From: an uncultured Algimonas sp.
GTDB lineage: Bacteria > Pseudomonadota > Alphaproteobacteria > Caulobacterales > Maricaulaceae
NCBI RefSeq assembly: GCF_947498175.1
Contig: NZ_CANMJB010000003.1
Location: forward strand, 62,001-126,000
DNA length: 64,000 nucleotides
Reading direction: 5' to 3'
The notes under the pieces: model-generated
The model's database searches: none
Told to the model about the DNA's origin: nothing
Seen by the model: only the letters and a program-made list of their open reading frames with translations
Translations under genes and position numbers: made by a program
Shown: piece after piece, positions 45,361 through 53,931 of the stretch
How positions within the stretch are numbered: position 1 is the stretch's first letter
How the letters are laid out: each line of letters opens with the position of its first letter

Positions 45361-46260
45361 ATGAATCTGCGCGATCTGGAATATGTCCTCGCCGTCACCG
45401 AGACCGGCCATTTCGGACAGGCCGCCGAGCGTTGCCACGTGTCCCAGCCGACCCTGTCGGGACAGATCAAGAAACTGGAAGAGGAGCTGGGCGTCCTGCT
45501 GTTCGAGCGGGGCCGCGGCGGCGCGCGCGCAACCGAAGCGGGCCGCGCCGTGGCGCAGCAGGCGCGGCTGGCCCTGCGCGCGGCCGGGGAAATCCGCCAG
45601 ATCGCCCAAGCCGCGCAGGATCCGTTCGCCGGTGAATTCCGGCTGGGCCTGATCCCGACGGTCGCGCCCTATCTGATCCCGCGTTTCGTGGCGCGGCTGC
45701 GCGACGCGCTGCCGGAGCTGTCCGTCATCTACCGAGAGGACATCACGGAACGGTTGGTGCAGGATCTGGAAGCCGGGGAGATCGACGCCGCAATCCTGGC
45801 CACGCCGCCCGAATCCGACGCACTCGAAGCCATCCCGCTCTATACGGAGCCGTTCCGCCTGGTCTTCCCGGACGGGCACGACCTGTCCTCGCTCGCGCAT
45901 CTGCGCATGGCCGACGTGGACCGCGACGACGTGCTGCTGCTGACCGAAGGCCACTGTTTCCGCGATCAGGCCCTGGCCATCTGCGACACGCCCGCCCGGC
46001 CCGCCTCCTTGCGCGCCACTTCGCTGGAGACACTCATCAACCTCGTCGCGCAAGGCCAGGGCGTGACGCTTGTCCCGGCCCTCGCCATGGGCGGCCTGTC
46101 GGACGAGCTGGGCCTGCAGGACCGCACCCTGGAGGACGAAGGCGCGGCGCGGCGCATCAACCTGACCGTTCGGCGCAGCACATCGCGCCGCATCCTCGCC
46201 AAGCGCGTTGCCGCCATCATCCGCGACGGCCTGCCCGACACGGTCAGCGTCGCTTCTTGA
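45361..46260 (+). CDS. oxyR: LysR-family peroxide sensor OxyR
   Basis: 299 residues from the ATG at 45361. The N-terminal LysR helix-turn-helix (MNLRDLEYVLAVTETGHFGQAAERCHVSQPTL) is close to OxyR. In the sensor domain Cys199 (LTEGHCFRDQ) and Cys208 (ALAICD) are at exactly the E. coli OxyR numbers and spacing, so disulfide-based H2O2 sensing is expected; SLETLINLVAQGQGVTLVPALA follows as in OxyR. No catalase, ahpC or dps gene is adjacent, so its targets lie elsewhere. Confidence 0.9.
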   Translation: MNLRDLEYVLAVTETGHFGQAAERCHVSQPTLSGQIKKLEEELGVLLFERGRGGARATEAGRAVAQQARLALRAAGEIRQIAQAAQDPFAGEFRLGLIPTVAPYLIPRFVARLRDALPELSVIYREDITERLVQDLEAGEIDAAILATPPESDALEAIPLYTEPFRLVFPDGHDLSSLAHLRMADVDRDDVLLLTEGHCFRDQALAICDTPARPASLRATSLETLINLVAQGQGVTLVPALAMGGLSDELGLQDRTLEDEGAARRINLTVRRSTSRRILAKRVAAIIRDGLPDTVSVAS

Positions 46261-46270
46261 TCGATTCCGG

Positions 46271-47164
46271 CTATTCCCCGTCCTGTTCGGAGGGTCGGCA
46301 TCTTTTGGCGAGAAAGTCATCTAGCGCTGCAAGCCCCAGGCTTTCACGCGTCGGAAACCCGGCGACAGGGCGATGATCGATCGGAAAACCCGGCACGGCC
46401 GGACCCGGTGCAGGACAGTGTGTATGCGTGCCGTAGGTCTGCGTTCCATCGCTTGCGATCTGCAATCTGTCGTGAAGCGCCGCAATCGGCTGGCCCAGAT
46501 CCGGCTCCGCTTCATGCGCGGCGAGGAGCGCATCGAGAACGGATCGCTGCGTCGTTTGGAACATTTCCGCATGCTGAACGAGAACGTAGATCGCCTCGCG
46601 CGTCTTGTCGGACCTGTAGAACCGCACGATCTGCTCGCGGCTCAGCCGGTCGAGCCAGCTCGCATTCTCCATGCGCACAACGGCGGTCTGCAGGACCGGA
46701 ATGCGGGCGGCGCCCGGGGCGCATGACGATGCTTCGATCGAAAGACCGTCGGAGGTGAGGCCCAGCAGGTGCTGGTCCCAGGAACATCGCCGTAGCAGTT
46801 CGCGCGCCAACGGTCCGCTCTGCGCCGCAAGTGTGCTGCCACAGGCGTGTGTGTCGTCGAGGCGGGCCTTCGCCTTGGCCGCATGCCGGTTCCAGACAGG
46901 CCCGCACAGGCCGGGCGGCTGGGATGCAAACGATTCCATGCTCGAGCGAATGTTGTTGGCCAATGCCTGACGCTCCGGCTCGGCCCTGTCGGATGTCAGA
47001 CAGGATCGCAGCATGACCGGGCCACCCATGAGCGCCTCGCAGAATTCGAGCAGGCAGTCTTCCAACTGTGCCGCACCGCGCGGGGACCCGGCAGCAGCGT
47101 TTCAAAAAAGATGGAGGCCGCCAAGAACGACCAGACTCGACAAGGCCGTTCGAAGGAGGCGCAT
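46271..47164 (-). pseudogene. DUF6624-like exported protein interrupted by an in-frame TGA
   Basis: From the ATG at 47164 a signal-peptide-like start (MRLLRTALSSLVVLGGLHLF) ends at TGA (47104-47102), and the same frame continues (NAAAGSPRGAAQLEDCLLEF...) to the stop at 46271. The C-terminal half has the DUF6624 pattern: YVLVQHAEMFQTTQRSVLDALLAAHEAE, then AALHDRLQIASDGTQTYGTH. Six cysteines fit an exported protein. Either a nonsense mutation (or sequencing error) sits at the signal/mature boundary, or translation restarts at the TTG at 47065 and yields a 264-residue protein without a signal. The ATG is 8 bases after the stop of the upstream reductase gene. Confidence 0.6.
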
Positions 47165-47171
47165 CAGCGCA

Positions 47172-48341
47172 TCATCCCTCCATGCGGAACGTCAGCCCCG
47201 CATGGGCCTCCAGCCGCTCGATCAGGGCGTTGCCGAACGCCGGCGCTGGCGTGTAGACGCCGCCGGGCGTGACGTCGCGGTCCACGTCGCGCGTGAGGCA
47301 GAGGGCGGCTTCGGCGATCATCTTCGAGGTCGAGCCGTAGCCCGGATCCTTGTCGCCCGTCACGACGGCGGTCATGGCGTCGTTTCCGTCTCCGCCATAG
47401 AAGGCGATCTCGTAGAAGCCGTTGTCGCGTTCTTCCTGGGTCGGGCCTTCGCCCGGTTTCGGCGGGGTCTTGCCGAAGGGATCCTGCGACGCGACCATTT
47501 CGGCGGTCTGTCTGCCTTGATCGCCCGGGCCGGTGAACATCATTTCGTCATAGGTGAAATCTTCGCCGTAAGCGTGGTTCATCAGCGCGTTGGAGCGGTG
47601 GATGTTCTTGGTGTTGATCGCGGCCATGATGAAAGGCGCGGACCAGCTGCCGAGGTCCGGTTCTTCCATGGGTTTGTGCCCGGTCGGCTGTTTCGGTCCG
47701 GTGAAGCCGTCTGATAGCGAAAACGGATCCTTCAGCCAGTCGAGGATGTGCGGCTCTTCCTTCGCGCGCACCAGCGTATGGCCGAGCGAGGCGGCCGTGC
47801 CGCCGGAAAACTTGCCTTCCATCTTGCGCACGCGGCCGCGCACGCGCGAAAACGGCTCGCCCCGCTTCGCCTTGGCTTTGCGCTGCAACAGATAGACGCC
47901 CATGTCGAAGGGGATGGAATCGAAACCGCAACTATGCACGATGCGCGCCCCGCTCGCTTTGGCCGCGTCGTCGTAGCGGTCGATCATGTCGCGCATCCAG
48001 GCCGGCTCGCCCGACAGATCGACATAGTCCGTCCCGGCCGCGACGCAGGCCTTGACCAGCGGTTCGCCGTAGAGCTGGTAGGGGCCGACCGTGGTGATGA
48101 CAGCTTGCGTCCGCTCGCACATCGCAGCGAGGCTGTCGGGATCGGATGAGTCCGCGACGATGAGGTCGACACTGTCCGGCAGGCCCATCTCGGCCCGCAC
48201 GGTTTCCAGCTTGTCTTGGGACCGGCCCGCCATCGCCCAGCGCAGATCGTCGCCATATTCGGCGTGCAGATATTCGGCGACGAGGCGGCCCGTATAGCCG
48301 GTGCTGCCATAGACGACGAGTTCGTAGAAGCGATCAGACAT
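47172..48341 (-). CDS. Saccharopine dehydrogenase-like NAD(P)-binding reductase
   Basis: 389 residues from the ATG at 48341. Rossmann start YELVVYGSTGYTGRLVAEYL, AMAGRSQDKLETV, then ITTVGPYQLYGEPLVKACVAAGTDYVDLSGEPAWMRDMIDRY and IVHSCGFDSIPFDMGVYLL. This is the trans-acting enoyl reductase/saccharopine dehydrogenase-like group, whose mycobacterial member reduces phthiocerol/phenolphthiocerol precursors. The substrate here is unknown; a fatty-acyl or polyketide-like lipid is plausible. 11 bases from the upstream beta-propeller gene, so co-transcribed. Confidence 0.85.
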   Translation of the reverse strand: MSDRFYELVVYGSTGYTGRLVAEYLHAEYGDDLRWAMAGRSQDKLETVRAEMGLPDSVDLIVADSSDPDSLAAMCERTQAVITTVGPYQLYGEPLVKACVAAGTDYVDLSGEPAWMRDMIDRYDDAAKASGARIVHSCGFDSIPFDMGVYLLQRKAKAKRGEPFSRVRGRVRKMEGKFSGGTAASLGHTLVRAKEEPHILDWLKDPFSLSDGFTGPKQPTGHKPMEEPDLGSWSAPFIMAAINTKNIHRSNALMNHAYGEDFTYDEMMFTGPGDQGRQTAEMVASQDPFGKTPPKPGEGPTQEERDNGFYEIAFYGGDGNDAMTAVVTGDKDPGYGSTSKMIAEAALCLTRDVDRDVTPGGVYTPAPAFGNALIERLEAHAGLTFRMEG

Positions 48342-48352
48342 GCGGGGTCCTT

Positions 48353-49426
48353 CTAAGGGTAGGGGCGGTAGCCGAGGGTCGGCGACAGCAGGGAGGTGAC
48401 ATACATACGGTCGCCCACGACGACGGCGCCGGTCGTGGTGGGATATCGTCCGTCCAGATCGTGCCAGCTGCGCAGGACGTCGCCATCCGCATCGACCTGG
48501 AGGATCAATCCATAGGGCTGCGCGCTGGGCCGCAGGGATTCCGGCAGACGCATGGCGATCTTGCGCATCAGGACATTGCCCGCATTGGCGTCCAGCCACT
48601 CGGAGCGCGGGCTGACGATGCCGATGAGGTAAGTGCCGTCCGGGCCGCGATTGATATTGTCCGGGAAACCGGGAAGGTTGTCGATCAGGACGGTTCGAGC
48701 GCCGCCGTCCGGGTCGATCTTCAGCAGGCGGTAGCGGCCCGTTTCGAGCATCATCACGTCTCCGTCCAGGGCCATGGCGACGCCGTTGGCGAAGACGAAA
48801 CCGTCCGCGACCATACGGGTTTCTCGCGTGGCCGGATCGTAGGCAAGCAGGCGGCCCGTCCCGGCGGACTCCATGATTTCGAGCAGGCTCGCATCCAGGG
48901 TCGACCCGGCATCTTGCGCGCCGAACTTGGTGGAGGCGTCGGAAAAATAGATCGTGCCGTCATCCGCAATGTCCAGATCGTCGGCGTAGAGGATCGGCGT
49001 CCCGTCAACGCTGTCCGTCAATGTCTCGACCGATCCGTCCATTCCGACCGACAGCAATCCGCGATAGGCGTCCGCCACGATCAACCGGTTCGTGGCCGGG
49101 TCCATCTCCAATCCCAAGGGAACGCCGTTCGTTTCCGCCAGAACGGACACGGTCTCGGTGTCGGGATCGACGCGCAGTATGTAGCCTTCCTGCGTCGCCG
49201 TGAGCAGACGGCCGTCATCCAGCGCGACGATGTCTTCGGGGCCGTGATGCGGGGCCAGGTCGATATGGGTGAGGTCGGCCAGATCGCGGTTAGGGGCGAA
49301 GTCGCCGACATAGCCCGTGTCTTCCGGCGCGTCCCAGGCCGCGGGCGCGACGGATACGGGCCAAAGCAGGAGATAGGCGATCACCAGGACGATGATGGCC
49401 AGAACGGCGGACAGGGCTTTCTTCAT
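48353..49426 (-). CDS. Strictosidine synthase/SMP-30-like beta-propeller, membrane-anchored
   Basis: 357 residues with an uncleaved N-terminal anchor (about 5-25). A six-blade propeller of the SGL/strictosidine synthase-like type (APMAP group): GPEDIVALDDGRLLTATQEGYILRVDP, PLGLEMDPATNRLIVADAYRGLLSV, YADDLDIADDGTIYFSDAST, VFANGVAMALDGDVMMLETGRYRLLKI, GFPDNINRGPDGTYLIGI. These proteins are calcium-dependent esterases/lactonases. Operon with the reductase downstream. Confidence 0.85.
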   Translation of the reverse strand: MKKALSAVLAIIVLVIAYLLLWPVSVAPAAWDAPEDTGYVGDFAPNRDLADLTHIDLAPHHGPEDIVALDDGRLLTATQEGYILRVDPDTETVSVLAETNGVPLGLEMDPATNRLIVADAYRGLLSVGMDGSVETLTDSVDGTPILYADDLDIADDGTIYFSDASTKFGAQDAGSTLDASLLEIMESAGTGRLLAYDPATRETRMVADGFVFANGVAMALDGDVMMLETGRYRLLKIDPDGGARTVLIDNLPGFPDNINRGPDGTYLIGIVSPRSEWLDANAGNVLMRKIAMRLPESLRPSAQPYGLILQVDADGDVLRSWHDLDGRYPTTTGAVVVGDRMYVTSLLSPTLGYRPYP

Positions 49427-49617
49427 GCGGTCTCCACGGTCCCATGGCTAGGACGCACGCAAGGCCGGCGCAAGGTGAGGCGTGGCGGCATCGCGTGTGT
49501 GGGACGGATGATCCGGCGGCGATCCTCCCCCAAGTCGACCTTCCGCTCACGCATGGCGCGCTTTCGGTTTCGTCGCGCCGCTGGACAAGGCGCGGTCCGC
49601 CCGCCACTCTCGCCATC

Positions 49618-50418
49618 ATGATCCGGTCCACCCTGTTCAACCTGTTCTTCTATGCGGCCACCGCGCTCTATGCGGTGATCGGCGTCGTGTTCAGCCTCGT
49701 GCCCGGACGGGCGTTGCTGATGACGTCCTTGCGGCGCTATACGCAGCTGGTCCGCTGGGGCCTGCGCACGATTGCGGGCGTCACGGTCGAGGTCACGGGC
49801 CATGAACGCGTGCCGGACGACGGACCGGTCATCATCGCGGCCAAGCATCAGAGCTATGGCGACGGCATCGTCATGTTCCACCAGTTCGACGACCTGTCCT
49901 TCGTCACGGGCGACCATCTGGAGAAGTTCTGGCTCATCAAAGTCATCCTCGCCAAGATGAATGCTGTCGTGGTGGAGAGCTGCGGCGGGGCGGGGACATG
50001 GGCGCGCATGGCCGAGACATCCCGCATCGTGCGCGAACAGGGCCGGCGCATCCTGATCTACCCGGAAGGCCATCTCAGCCGCGTCGGCACCCATCATCCC
50101 TACAAGAAGGGGGTCTGGCATCTGCAGCAGGACTTCGATTGCCCCGTCGTGCCGGTCGCGACCAATCTGGGCCAGCGCTGGAACCAGAGGGACTGGATCA
50201 AGCATCCGGGGCCTGCCAAGGTGGAATTCCTCGACCCGATCCCGCCCGGTCTCGGCAAAGAGGCGTTCATGACGCGGCTGCAAGACCGGATCGAGACGCG
50301 CTCGCTCGAATTGCTCGACCATGCGGTCCCCGGCGCGCTCGACCCGGACGATATCGGCAAACTCGCTCTGAACAAGACCGCCCAGGCCCGTGCCGCGCGC
50401 AACAAGGCCCCCGCGTGA
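49618..50418 (+). CDS. plsC: 1-acyl-sn-glycerol-3-phosphate acyltransferase
   Basis: 266 residues from the ATG at 49618. N-terminal membrane helix (7-32), then PlsC motifs: the catalytic H77-x4-D82 in KHQSYGDG, FWLIKVILAKMNAV, and YPEGHLSRVG, which binds the glycerol phosphate. It transfers acyl groups to lysophosphatidate at the inner membrane. The C-terminus is Lys/Arg/Ala-rich. The stop overlaps the next GTG (GTGA); the partner is an LplT-like transporter, together resembling the lysophospholipid recycling pair LplT/Aas. Confidence 0.88.
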   Translation: MIRSTLFNLFFYAATALYAVIGVVFSLVPGRALLMTSLRRYTQLVRWGLRTIAGVTVEVTGHERVPDDGPVIIAAKHQSYGDGIVMFHQFDDLSFVTGDHLEKFWLIKVILAKMNAVVVESCGGAGTWARMAETSRIVREQGRRILIYPEGHLSRVGTHHPYKKGVWHLQQDFDCPVVPVATNLGQRWNQRDWIKHPGPAKVEFLDPIPPGLGKEAFMTRLQDRIETRSLELLDHAVPGALDPDDIGKLALNKTAQARAARNKAPA

Positions 50419-51743
50419 GCGCGAAAGCCGCCGGACATCTGTTGCGGCAGCGGCGGTTTGCGCCGCTTTTCGTGCTGTTCCAGACAGGCACGTTCAACGA
50501 CAACACGCTGAAGAACGCGTTGATCGCGCTGATCACGTTCGGCGGCGTGGCCTTCCTGTCCGACCTGCCGAGCCAGATCCGCGTGCCGGTCGCCGCCTTG
50601 ATCTTCACCGGTCCGTTCACGATCCTGTGCGCCATTTCCGGCCAGATCGCGGACAAGGTCGACCGCGGCGTGATCTTCCGCTGGGTCAAGCGCGCCGAGA
50701 TTCTCATCATGGCGCTGGCCGGGCTCGGCTTCCTGCTCGAAGACGTGCGCATCCTCGCCCTCTGCCTGGGCTTGATGGGCGCTCAATCGGCCTTCTTCTC
50801 CCCGACCAAGAACGCCGTTCTGCCGCAATGGCTGACCAAGGACGAACTCATCACCGGCAATGCGCTGATGAGCGGGGTCCAGTTCGCCGTGCTGCTGATC
50901 GGCACGATCGTCGGCACGGCGGTGATCCAGACCGGCACGGGCACGATCGCGATCGTGCTGTTCGTGATGGCATTGTTCGGCTGGCTCGCAGCCGAACAAT
51001 GCCCTCCCGCGCCCGCGCCGATGCCGGACTTGAACGTCAATTACGAGCCCGTCAGCGCGACATGGACCATCCTCAAGACGGCGTTTTCCAATCCCGACGT
51101 ATTGCGTCCATTGCTCGGCGTGAGCTGGTTCTACGGCCTGTCGACCGTGTTCGTGACGACCTTTCCGGATTATGTCGCCTCGGTGATGGGGTTCGAAAAC
51201 CTGGTCCTGATGCTGATTCTGGCGATCTCGACCCTCGCGATCCTGGTCGGGTCCCTGCTGACCATGCTCATCGGCGATTGGAAGGTCTGGGGTCCGGAGG
51301 CCGTACGACTGTCGGCGGTCGGCATCATCGGGGTCGCTTTATTCACGCTTGGCCTCTACGCCCTGCCGAGCCCGACCTATGCGGGGACCGAGGCCATCGG
51401 GCCGCTGTCGGACTTCCTGTCCGATCCGCTCACCCCTCTCTTCCTGGCCTGCCTGGTCGGGGCGTCCTTGTGCAACGGCGTCTTTCTGGTCCCGTTGCAA
51501 GCCATGGCGCAGCGCCGGTCAGATCCGGCCATCCGCGCCCGGCTGATGAGCGCAGGCTCGGTCCTGCTCAACCTGTTCGTCAACTTGACCACTTTCGGGT
51601 TGATCGGACTGGCGGCCATGAATGTCGGCCCGAAGACGCCTTTCCTGATCATCATCGTCGGCAGCGCTTTCGTCGCAGGCTATGCGATGTACCGTTCGGT
51701 CAGGTTGGTCGAGCGTCCCCATCCCGGCGTGGCGGCCGAATGA
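50415..51743 (+). CDS. MFS transporter, LplT-like
   Basis: 442 residues from the GTG at 50415, overlapping plsC by 4 bases. Twelve transmembrane segments; FAPLFVLFQTGTFNDNTLKNALIALITF at the start, GQIADKVDRGVIFRWVKRAEIL in loop 2-3, and FFSPTKNAVLPQWLTKDELITGNALM match the lysophospholipid transporter LplT group. It would flip lysophospholipids inward for re-acylation by PlsC-type enzymes. The stop overlaps the next start (ATGA). Confidence 0.87.
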   Translation: MSAKAAGHLLRQRRFAPLFVLFQTGTFNDNTLKNALIALITFGGVAFLSDLPSQIRVPVAALIFTGPFTILCAISGQIADKVDRGVIFRWVKRAEILIMALAGLGFLLEDVRILALCLGLMGAQSAFFSPTKNAVLPQWLTKDELITGNALMSGVQFAVLLIGTIVGTAVIQTGTGTIAIVLFVMALFGWLAAEQCPPAPAPMPDLNVNYEPVSATWTILKTAFSNPDVLRPLLGVSWFYGLSTVFVTTFPDYVASVMGFENLVLMLILAISTLAILVGSLLTMLIGDWKVWGPEAVRLSAVGIIGVALFTLGLYALPSPTYAGTEAIGPLSDFLSDPLTPLFLACLVGASLCNGVFLVPLQAMAQRRSDPAIRARLMSAGSVLLNLFVNLTTFGLIGLAAMNVGPKTPFLIIIVGSAFVAGYAMYRSVRLVERPHPGVAAE

Positions 51744-52249
51744 TGCGCGGCTATTTCGGCATTGGCAGCGAAGGCCTGTCCAAGGCGCACAATCTGGGCG
51801 TCATCCTGCGCACGGCCCATGCGTTCGGCGCGAGTTTCGCCTTCACCATCGGGTCCGACCTGGACGACAGGAGCGTCCGGCAGACCGATACGTCCGGGTC
51901 CAGCACCCATCTGCCCTATTACCGCTGGCCGGATTTCGATCCCGCACGTTTCCCCGAAGGCTGCGTGCTGGTCGGCGTGGAACTGACGGACGACGCAGTC
52001 GATCTGCCCAGCTTCCGCCACCCCCTCAACGCCGCCTACATTCTCGGCCCGGAAAAAGGATCGCTGTCGCAACCCGTTCAGGACGCCTGCGCCCACATCG
52101 TGAAGATCCCGACGGCGTTTTGCGTCAATGTCGGGTTGGCGGCCGCCCTGGCGCTCTATGACCGGTCCATCCTGTTCGGCGGCCATGCCCCGCGCCCGCT
52201 CGTGCAGAAGGACCGCAAGCGCAAGACGGGGCTGGGGCGGAACGGCTGA
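51740..52249 (+). CDS. SpoU-family RNA methyltransferase (TrmH/TrmL-like)
   Basis: 169 residues from the ATG at 51740 or 51743. SPOUT knot signatures: NLGVILRTAHAFGASFAF (motif 1), AAYILGPEKGSLSQPV (motif 2) and IPTAFCVNVGLAAALALYDR (motif 3). It lacks an N-terminal substrate domain, so a small tRNA 2'-O-methyltransferase like TrmL is likely; the exact target is not readable. Third gene of the plsC operon, unrelated in function to the first two. Confidence 0.87.
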   Translation: MMRGYFGIGSEGLSKAHNLGVILRTAHAFGASFAFTIGSDLDDRSVRQTDTSGSSTHLPYYRWPDFDPARFPEGCVLVGVELTDDAVDLPSFRHPLNAAYILGPEKGSLSQPVQDACAHIVKIPTAFCVNVGLAAALALYDRSILFGGHAPRPLVQKDRKRKTGLGRNG

Positions 52250-52321
52250 TGGTCGAACGGTTTCACCGGCAAACCCTGCCGTGCTGGCCGACACGGCCGC
52301 ACTGTTAAAAATGTGCTGACG

Positions 52322-52336
52322 TTAAGCGACAATTAA
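52322..52336 (+). promoter_or_regulatory. CtrA-type site upstream of ialB
   Basis: TTAA-GCGACAA-TTAA fits the full CtrA consensus TTAA-N7-TTAA and lies 26 bases before the ialB start, where it would overlap a promoter. CtrA is the master cell-cycle/flagellar regulator of Caulobacter-like alphaproteobacteria. Confidence 0.5.
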
Positions 52337-52362
52337 GCCTGAAGACGGTCTATACCAGCCTT

Positions 52363-52878
52363 ATGAAACGCTTGCTCATTCCTGCCCTGATCGCCATCGC
52401 CTCATGGGCCGTCCTGGTTCCCGTACCGGCGGCGGCCAACCAGCCCCGGCTGGACAGCACGCATGGCGACTGGACCGTCTACACGCGCGGCAACGGCGCG
52501 GCGAAGACCTGCTACGCCGTCAGCCGCCCGACCGCCCTGTCGCCGGAGACCGTCCGTCACGGCGACGTCTTTTTCCTGGTGTCCAATTGGGCGAACGGCG
52601 ACGCGACGGAACAGCCCTCCCTGATGACGGGCTTCCCGCTAAAGCCCGCCCGGTCGCCCATGGCCCGCGTCGGATCGACGGGCGTCAACATGTACGGGGC
52701 GGAAAACGAAGCCTTCATCGCGGAAGATGCCGACGAGCGCCGCCTGGTCAAGCAGATGCGGGCCGGGGCCAACATGACGGTGGAAGCGGTCTCGGAACGC
52801 GGCACCGAAGTGACCTACAATTTCAGCTTGAAGGGCGTGACGGCTGCCTTGCGGAAATCCCGCTCGCTCTGCGGCTAG
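52363..52878 (+). CDS. Invasion-associated locus B (IalB) family protein
   Basis: 171 residues with a signal peptide (ends PAAANQ). IalB family (PF06776): HGDWTVYTRGNGAAKTCYAVSRPT, FFLVSNWANG, RVLVKQMRAGANMTVEAVSERGTEVTYNFSLKGVTAAL-type order with a final Cys four residues from the end. Periplasmic; the family is widespread in free-living alphaproteobacteria and is not evidence of pathogenicity. Its stop shares the CTAG at 52875-52878 with the convergent gene. Confidence 0.88.
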   Translation: MKRLLIPALIAIASWAVLVPVPAAANQPRLDSTHGDWTVYTRGNGAAKTCYAVSRPTALSPETVRHGDVFFLVSNWANGDATEQPSLMTGFPLKPARSPMARVGSTGVNMYGAENEAFIAEDADERRLVKQMRAGANMTVEAVSERGTEVTYNFSLKGVTAALRKSRSLCG

Positions 52879-53321
52879 GTTCCGTCGATCGACCATTTCC
52901 GCCTGAGCGCGAAATAGAGCAGCAGCCCTGCCGGGCCCGCCAGGAACGTCAGCAACAGGCAGGGCACCAGCGCCCAATGGCTCATGCCGCGGCGGCGCGC
53001 ATCGCGCGCCTCCCACAGGCCGACGAACAGATCGAACACCAGATAGTGCACCCAAGCCGTCAGCAGGCCGAACGGATGGGCGAAGATCGTCGCGATGCCT
53101 TCCAGCGTCGTGAAATCCGCCGCGCCCGCATCGGGGCCGTAGATCAGCGCGCAGACGAGGAAGCCGACATAGGCCAGACCCAGCAGCACGGGATAGAGCC
53201 CGCTATGGACGATCCTGTCGGTCCAGCGCCAGCGCGGCGCCAGGATCAGCAGGACCCAGCCCGGCAGCACGGCGAGATGGATCAGGTTCAGCAATGTCTG
53301 GTGGATCGGCTCGATCGTCAT
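52875..53321 (-). CDS. ABA4-like (DUF4281) membrane protein
   Basis: 148 residues with four transmembrane helices. The family signature is visible: LIHLAVLPGWVLLILAPRWRWT, TLEGIATIFAHPFGLLTAWVHYLVFDLFVGLWEARDARR, and LVPCLLLTFLAGPAGLLLYFALR. Plant ABA4 is needed for neoxanthin synthesis; bacterial members have no proven role. Single gene, convergent with ialB. Confidence 0.87.
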   Translation of the reverse strand: MTIEPIHQTLLNLIHLAVLPGWVLLILAPRWRWTDRIVHSGLYPVLLGLAYVGFLVCALIYGPDAGAADFTTLEGIATIFAHPFGLLTAWVHYLVFDLFVGLWEARDARRRGMSHWALVPCLLLTFLAGPAGLLLYFALRRKWSIDGT

Positions 53322-53472
53322 GGCGCGGCCTTTTTGGAAGCGAAACGTTTGTTAATGCGCAGCTCATCTTGCGTTTATGTCGCAGGTCGCAGGAACTCTA
53401 GACCCGCTTCGGCGTTTTTATCGCCTACGGGTCCTGCGGGGGCCACCCACAATCGGGTCAATGGAGATCACA

Positions 53473-53841
53473 ATGAATACCTATATCAAAACCAGCTTGC
53501 TTTGTGTGGCGGCTGTTTCACTCGCGGCTTGCGAAACAACGGATAATGTGGAGCGGGACACAGTGCGCGGAACGGCAATCGGGGCCGCCATCGGCGCCGG
53601 CGTCGGCGCCATTTCCGGCGACGTCGGCGTTCTCGAAGGGGCCGCAGTCGGCGCCGGCGCCGGCGCGATCGGTGGCGCGATCCACGGCAGCAACAAGGAC
53701 AAGAGGATGCAAGACGGCACGATTTACGCGCCCGATCTTGACCGGTCCACCCGCTATCAGGACGCCAATGGCCGCTATTACTACTATGAGAAGGGCACCA
53801 ACCGCACCTTCTTCGAGAATGGCGATTACCGCAGCGGCTAG
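53473..53841 (+). CDS. Glycine-zipper lipoprotein
   Basis: 122 residues from the ATG at 53473 (ggag 7 bases upstream; an ATG at 53461 also exists). Lipobox SLAAC with Cys20. A glycine-zipper segment (GTAIGAAIGAGVGAI...GAAVGAGAGAIGGAIHG, about 31-68) resembles the YMGG/OmpA-associated inner helical hairpins of outer-membrane lipoproteins such as SlyB. The C-terminus is Tyr/Asp-rich (YQDANGRYYYYEKGTNRTFFENGDY). Ended by a strong terminator. Confidence 0.83.
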   Translation: MNTYIKTSLLCVAAVSLAACETTDNVERDTVRGTAIGAAIGAGVGAISGDVGVLEGAAVGAGAGAIGGAIHGSNKDKRMQDGTIYAPDLDRSTRYQDANGRYYYYEKGTNRTFFENGDYRSG

Positions 53842-53866
53842 GTCCGTTGCCGTCTGATGCGTTTGA

Positions 53867-53899
53867 ACACCCGGCTCCATCGCGGAGCCGGGTGTTTTG
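53867..53899 (+). terminator. Strong intrinsic terminator
   Basis: A perfect 12-bp stem ACACCCGGCTCC (53867-53878) / GGAGCCGGGTGT (53884-53895), loop ATCGC, then TTT. Confidence 0.9.
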
Positions 53900-53931
53900 C
53901 GTTCGGGCGTTCGGCCCTCTATCTGTAGGGC

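Noticed and set aside
46271-47164. TGA in the DUF6624-like gene as selenocysteine
   Set aside because: It falls at the signal-peptide boundary, not in a redox site, and no SECIS-like hairpin or sel genes are seen.
52363-52878. IalB-family gene as a virulence factor
   Set aside because: The family is common in free-living alphaproteobacteria; no other virulence gene is present.
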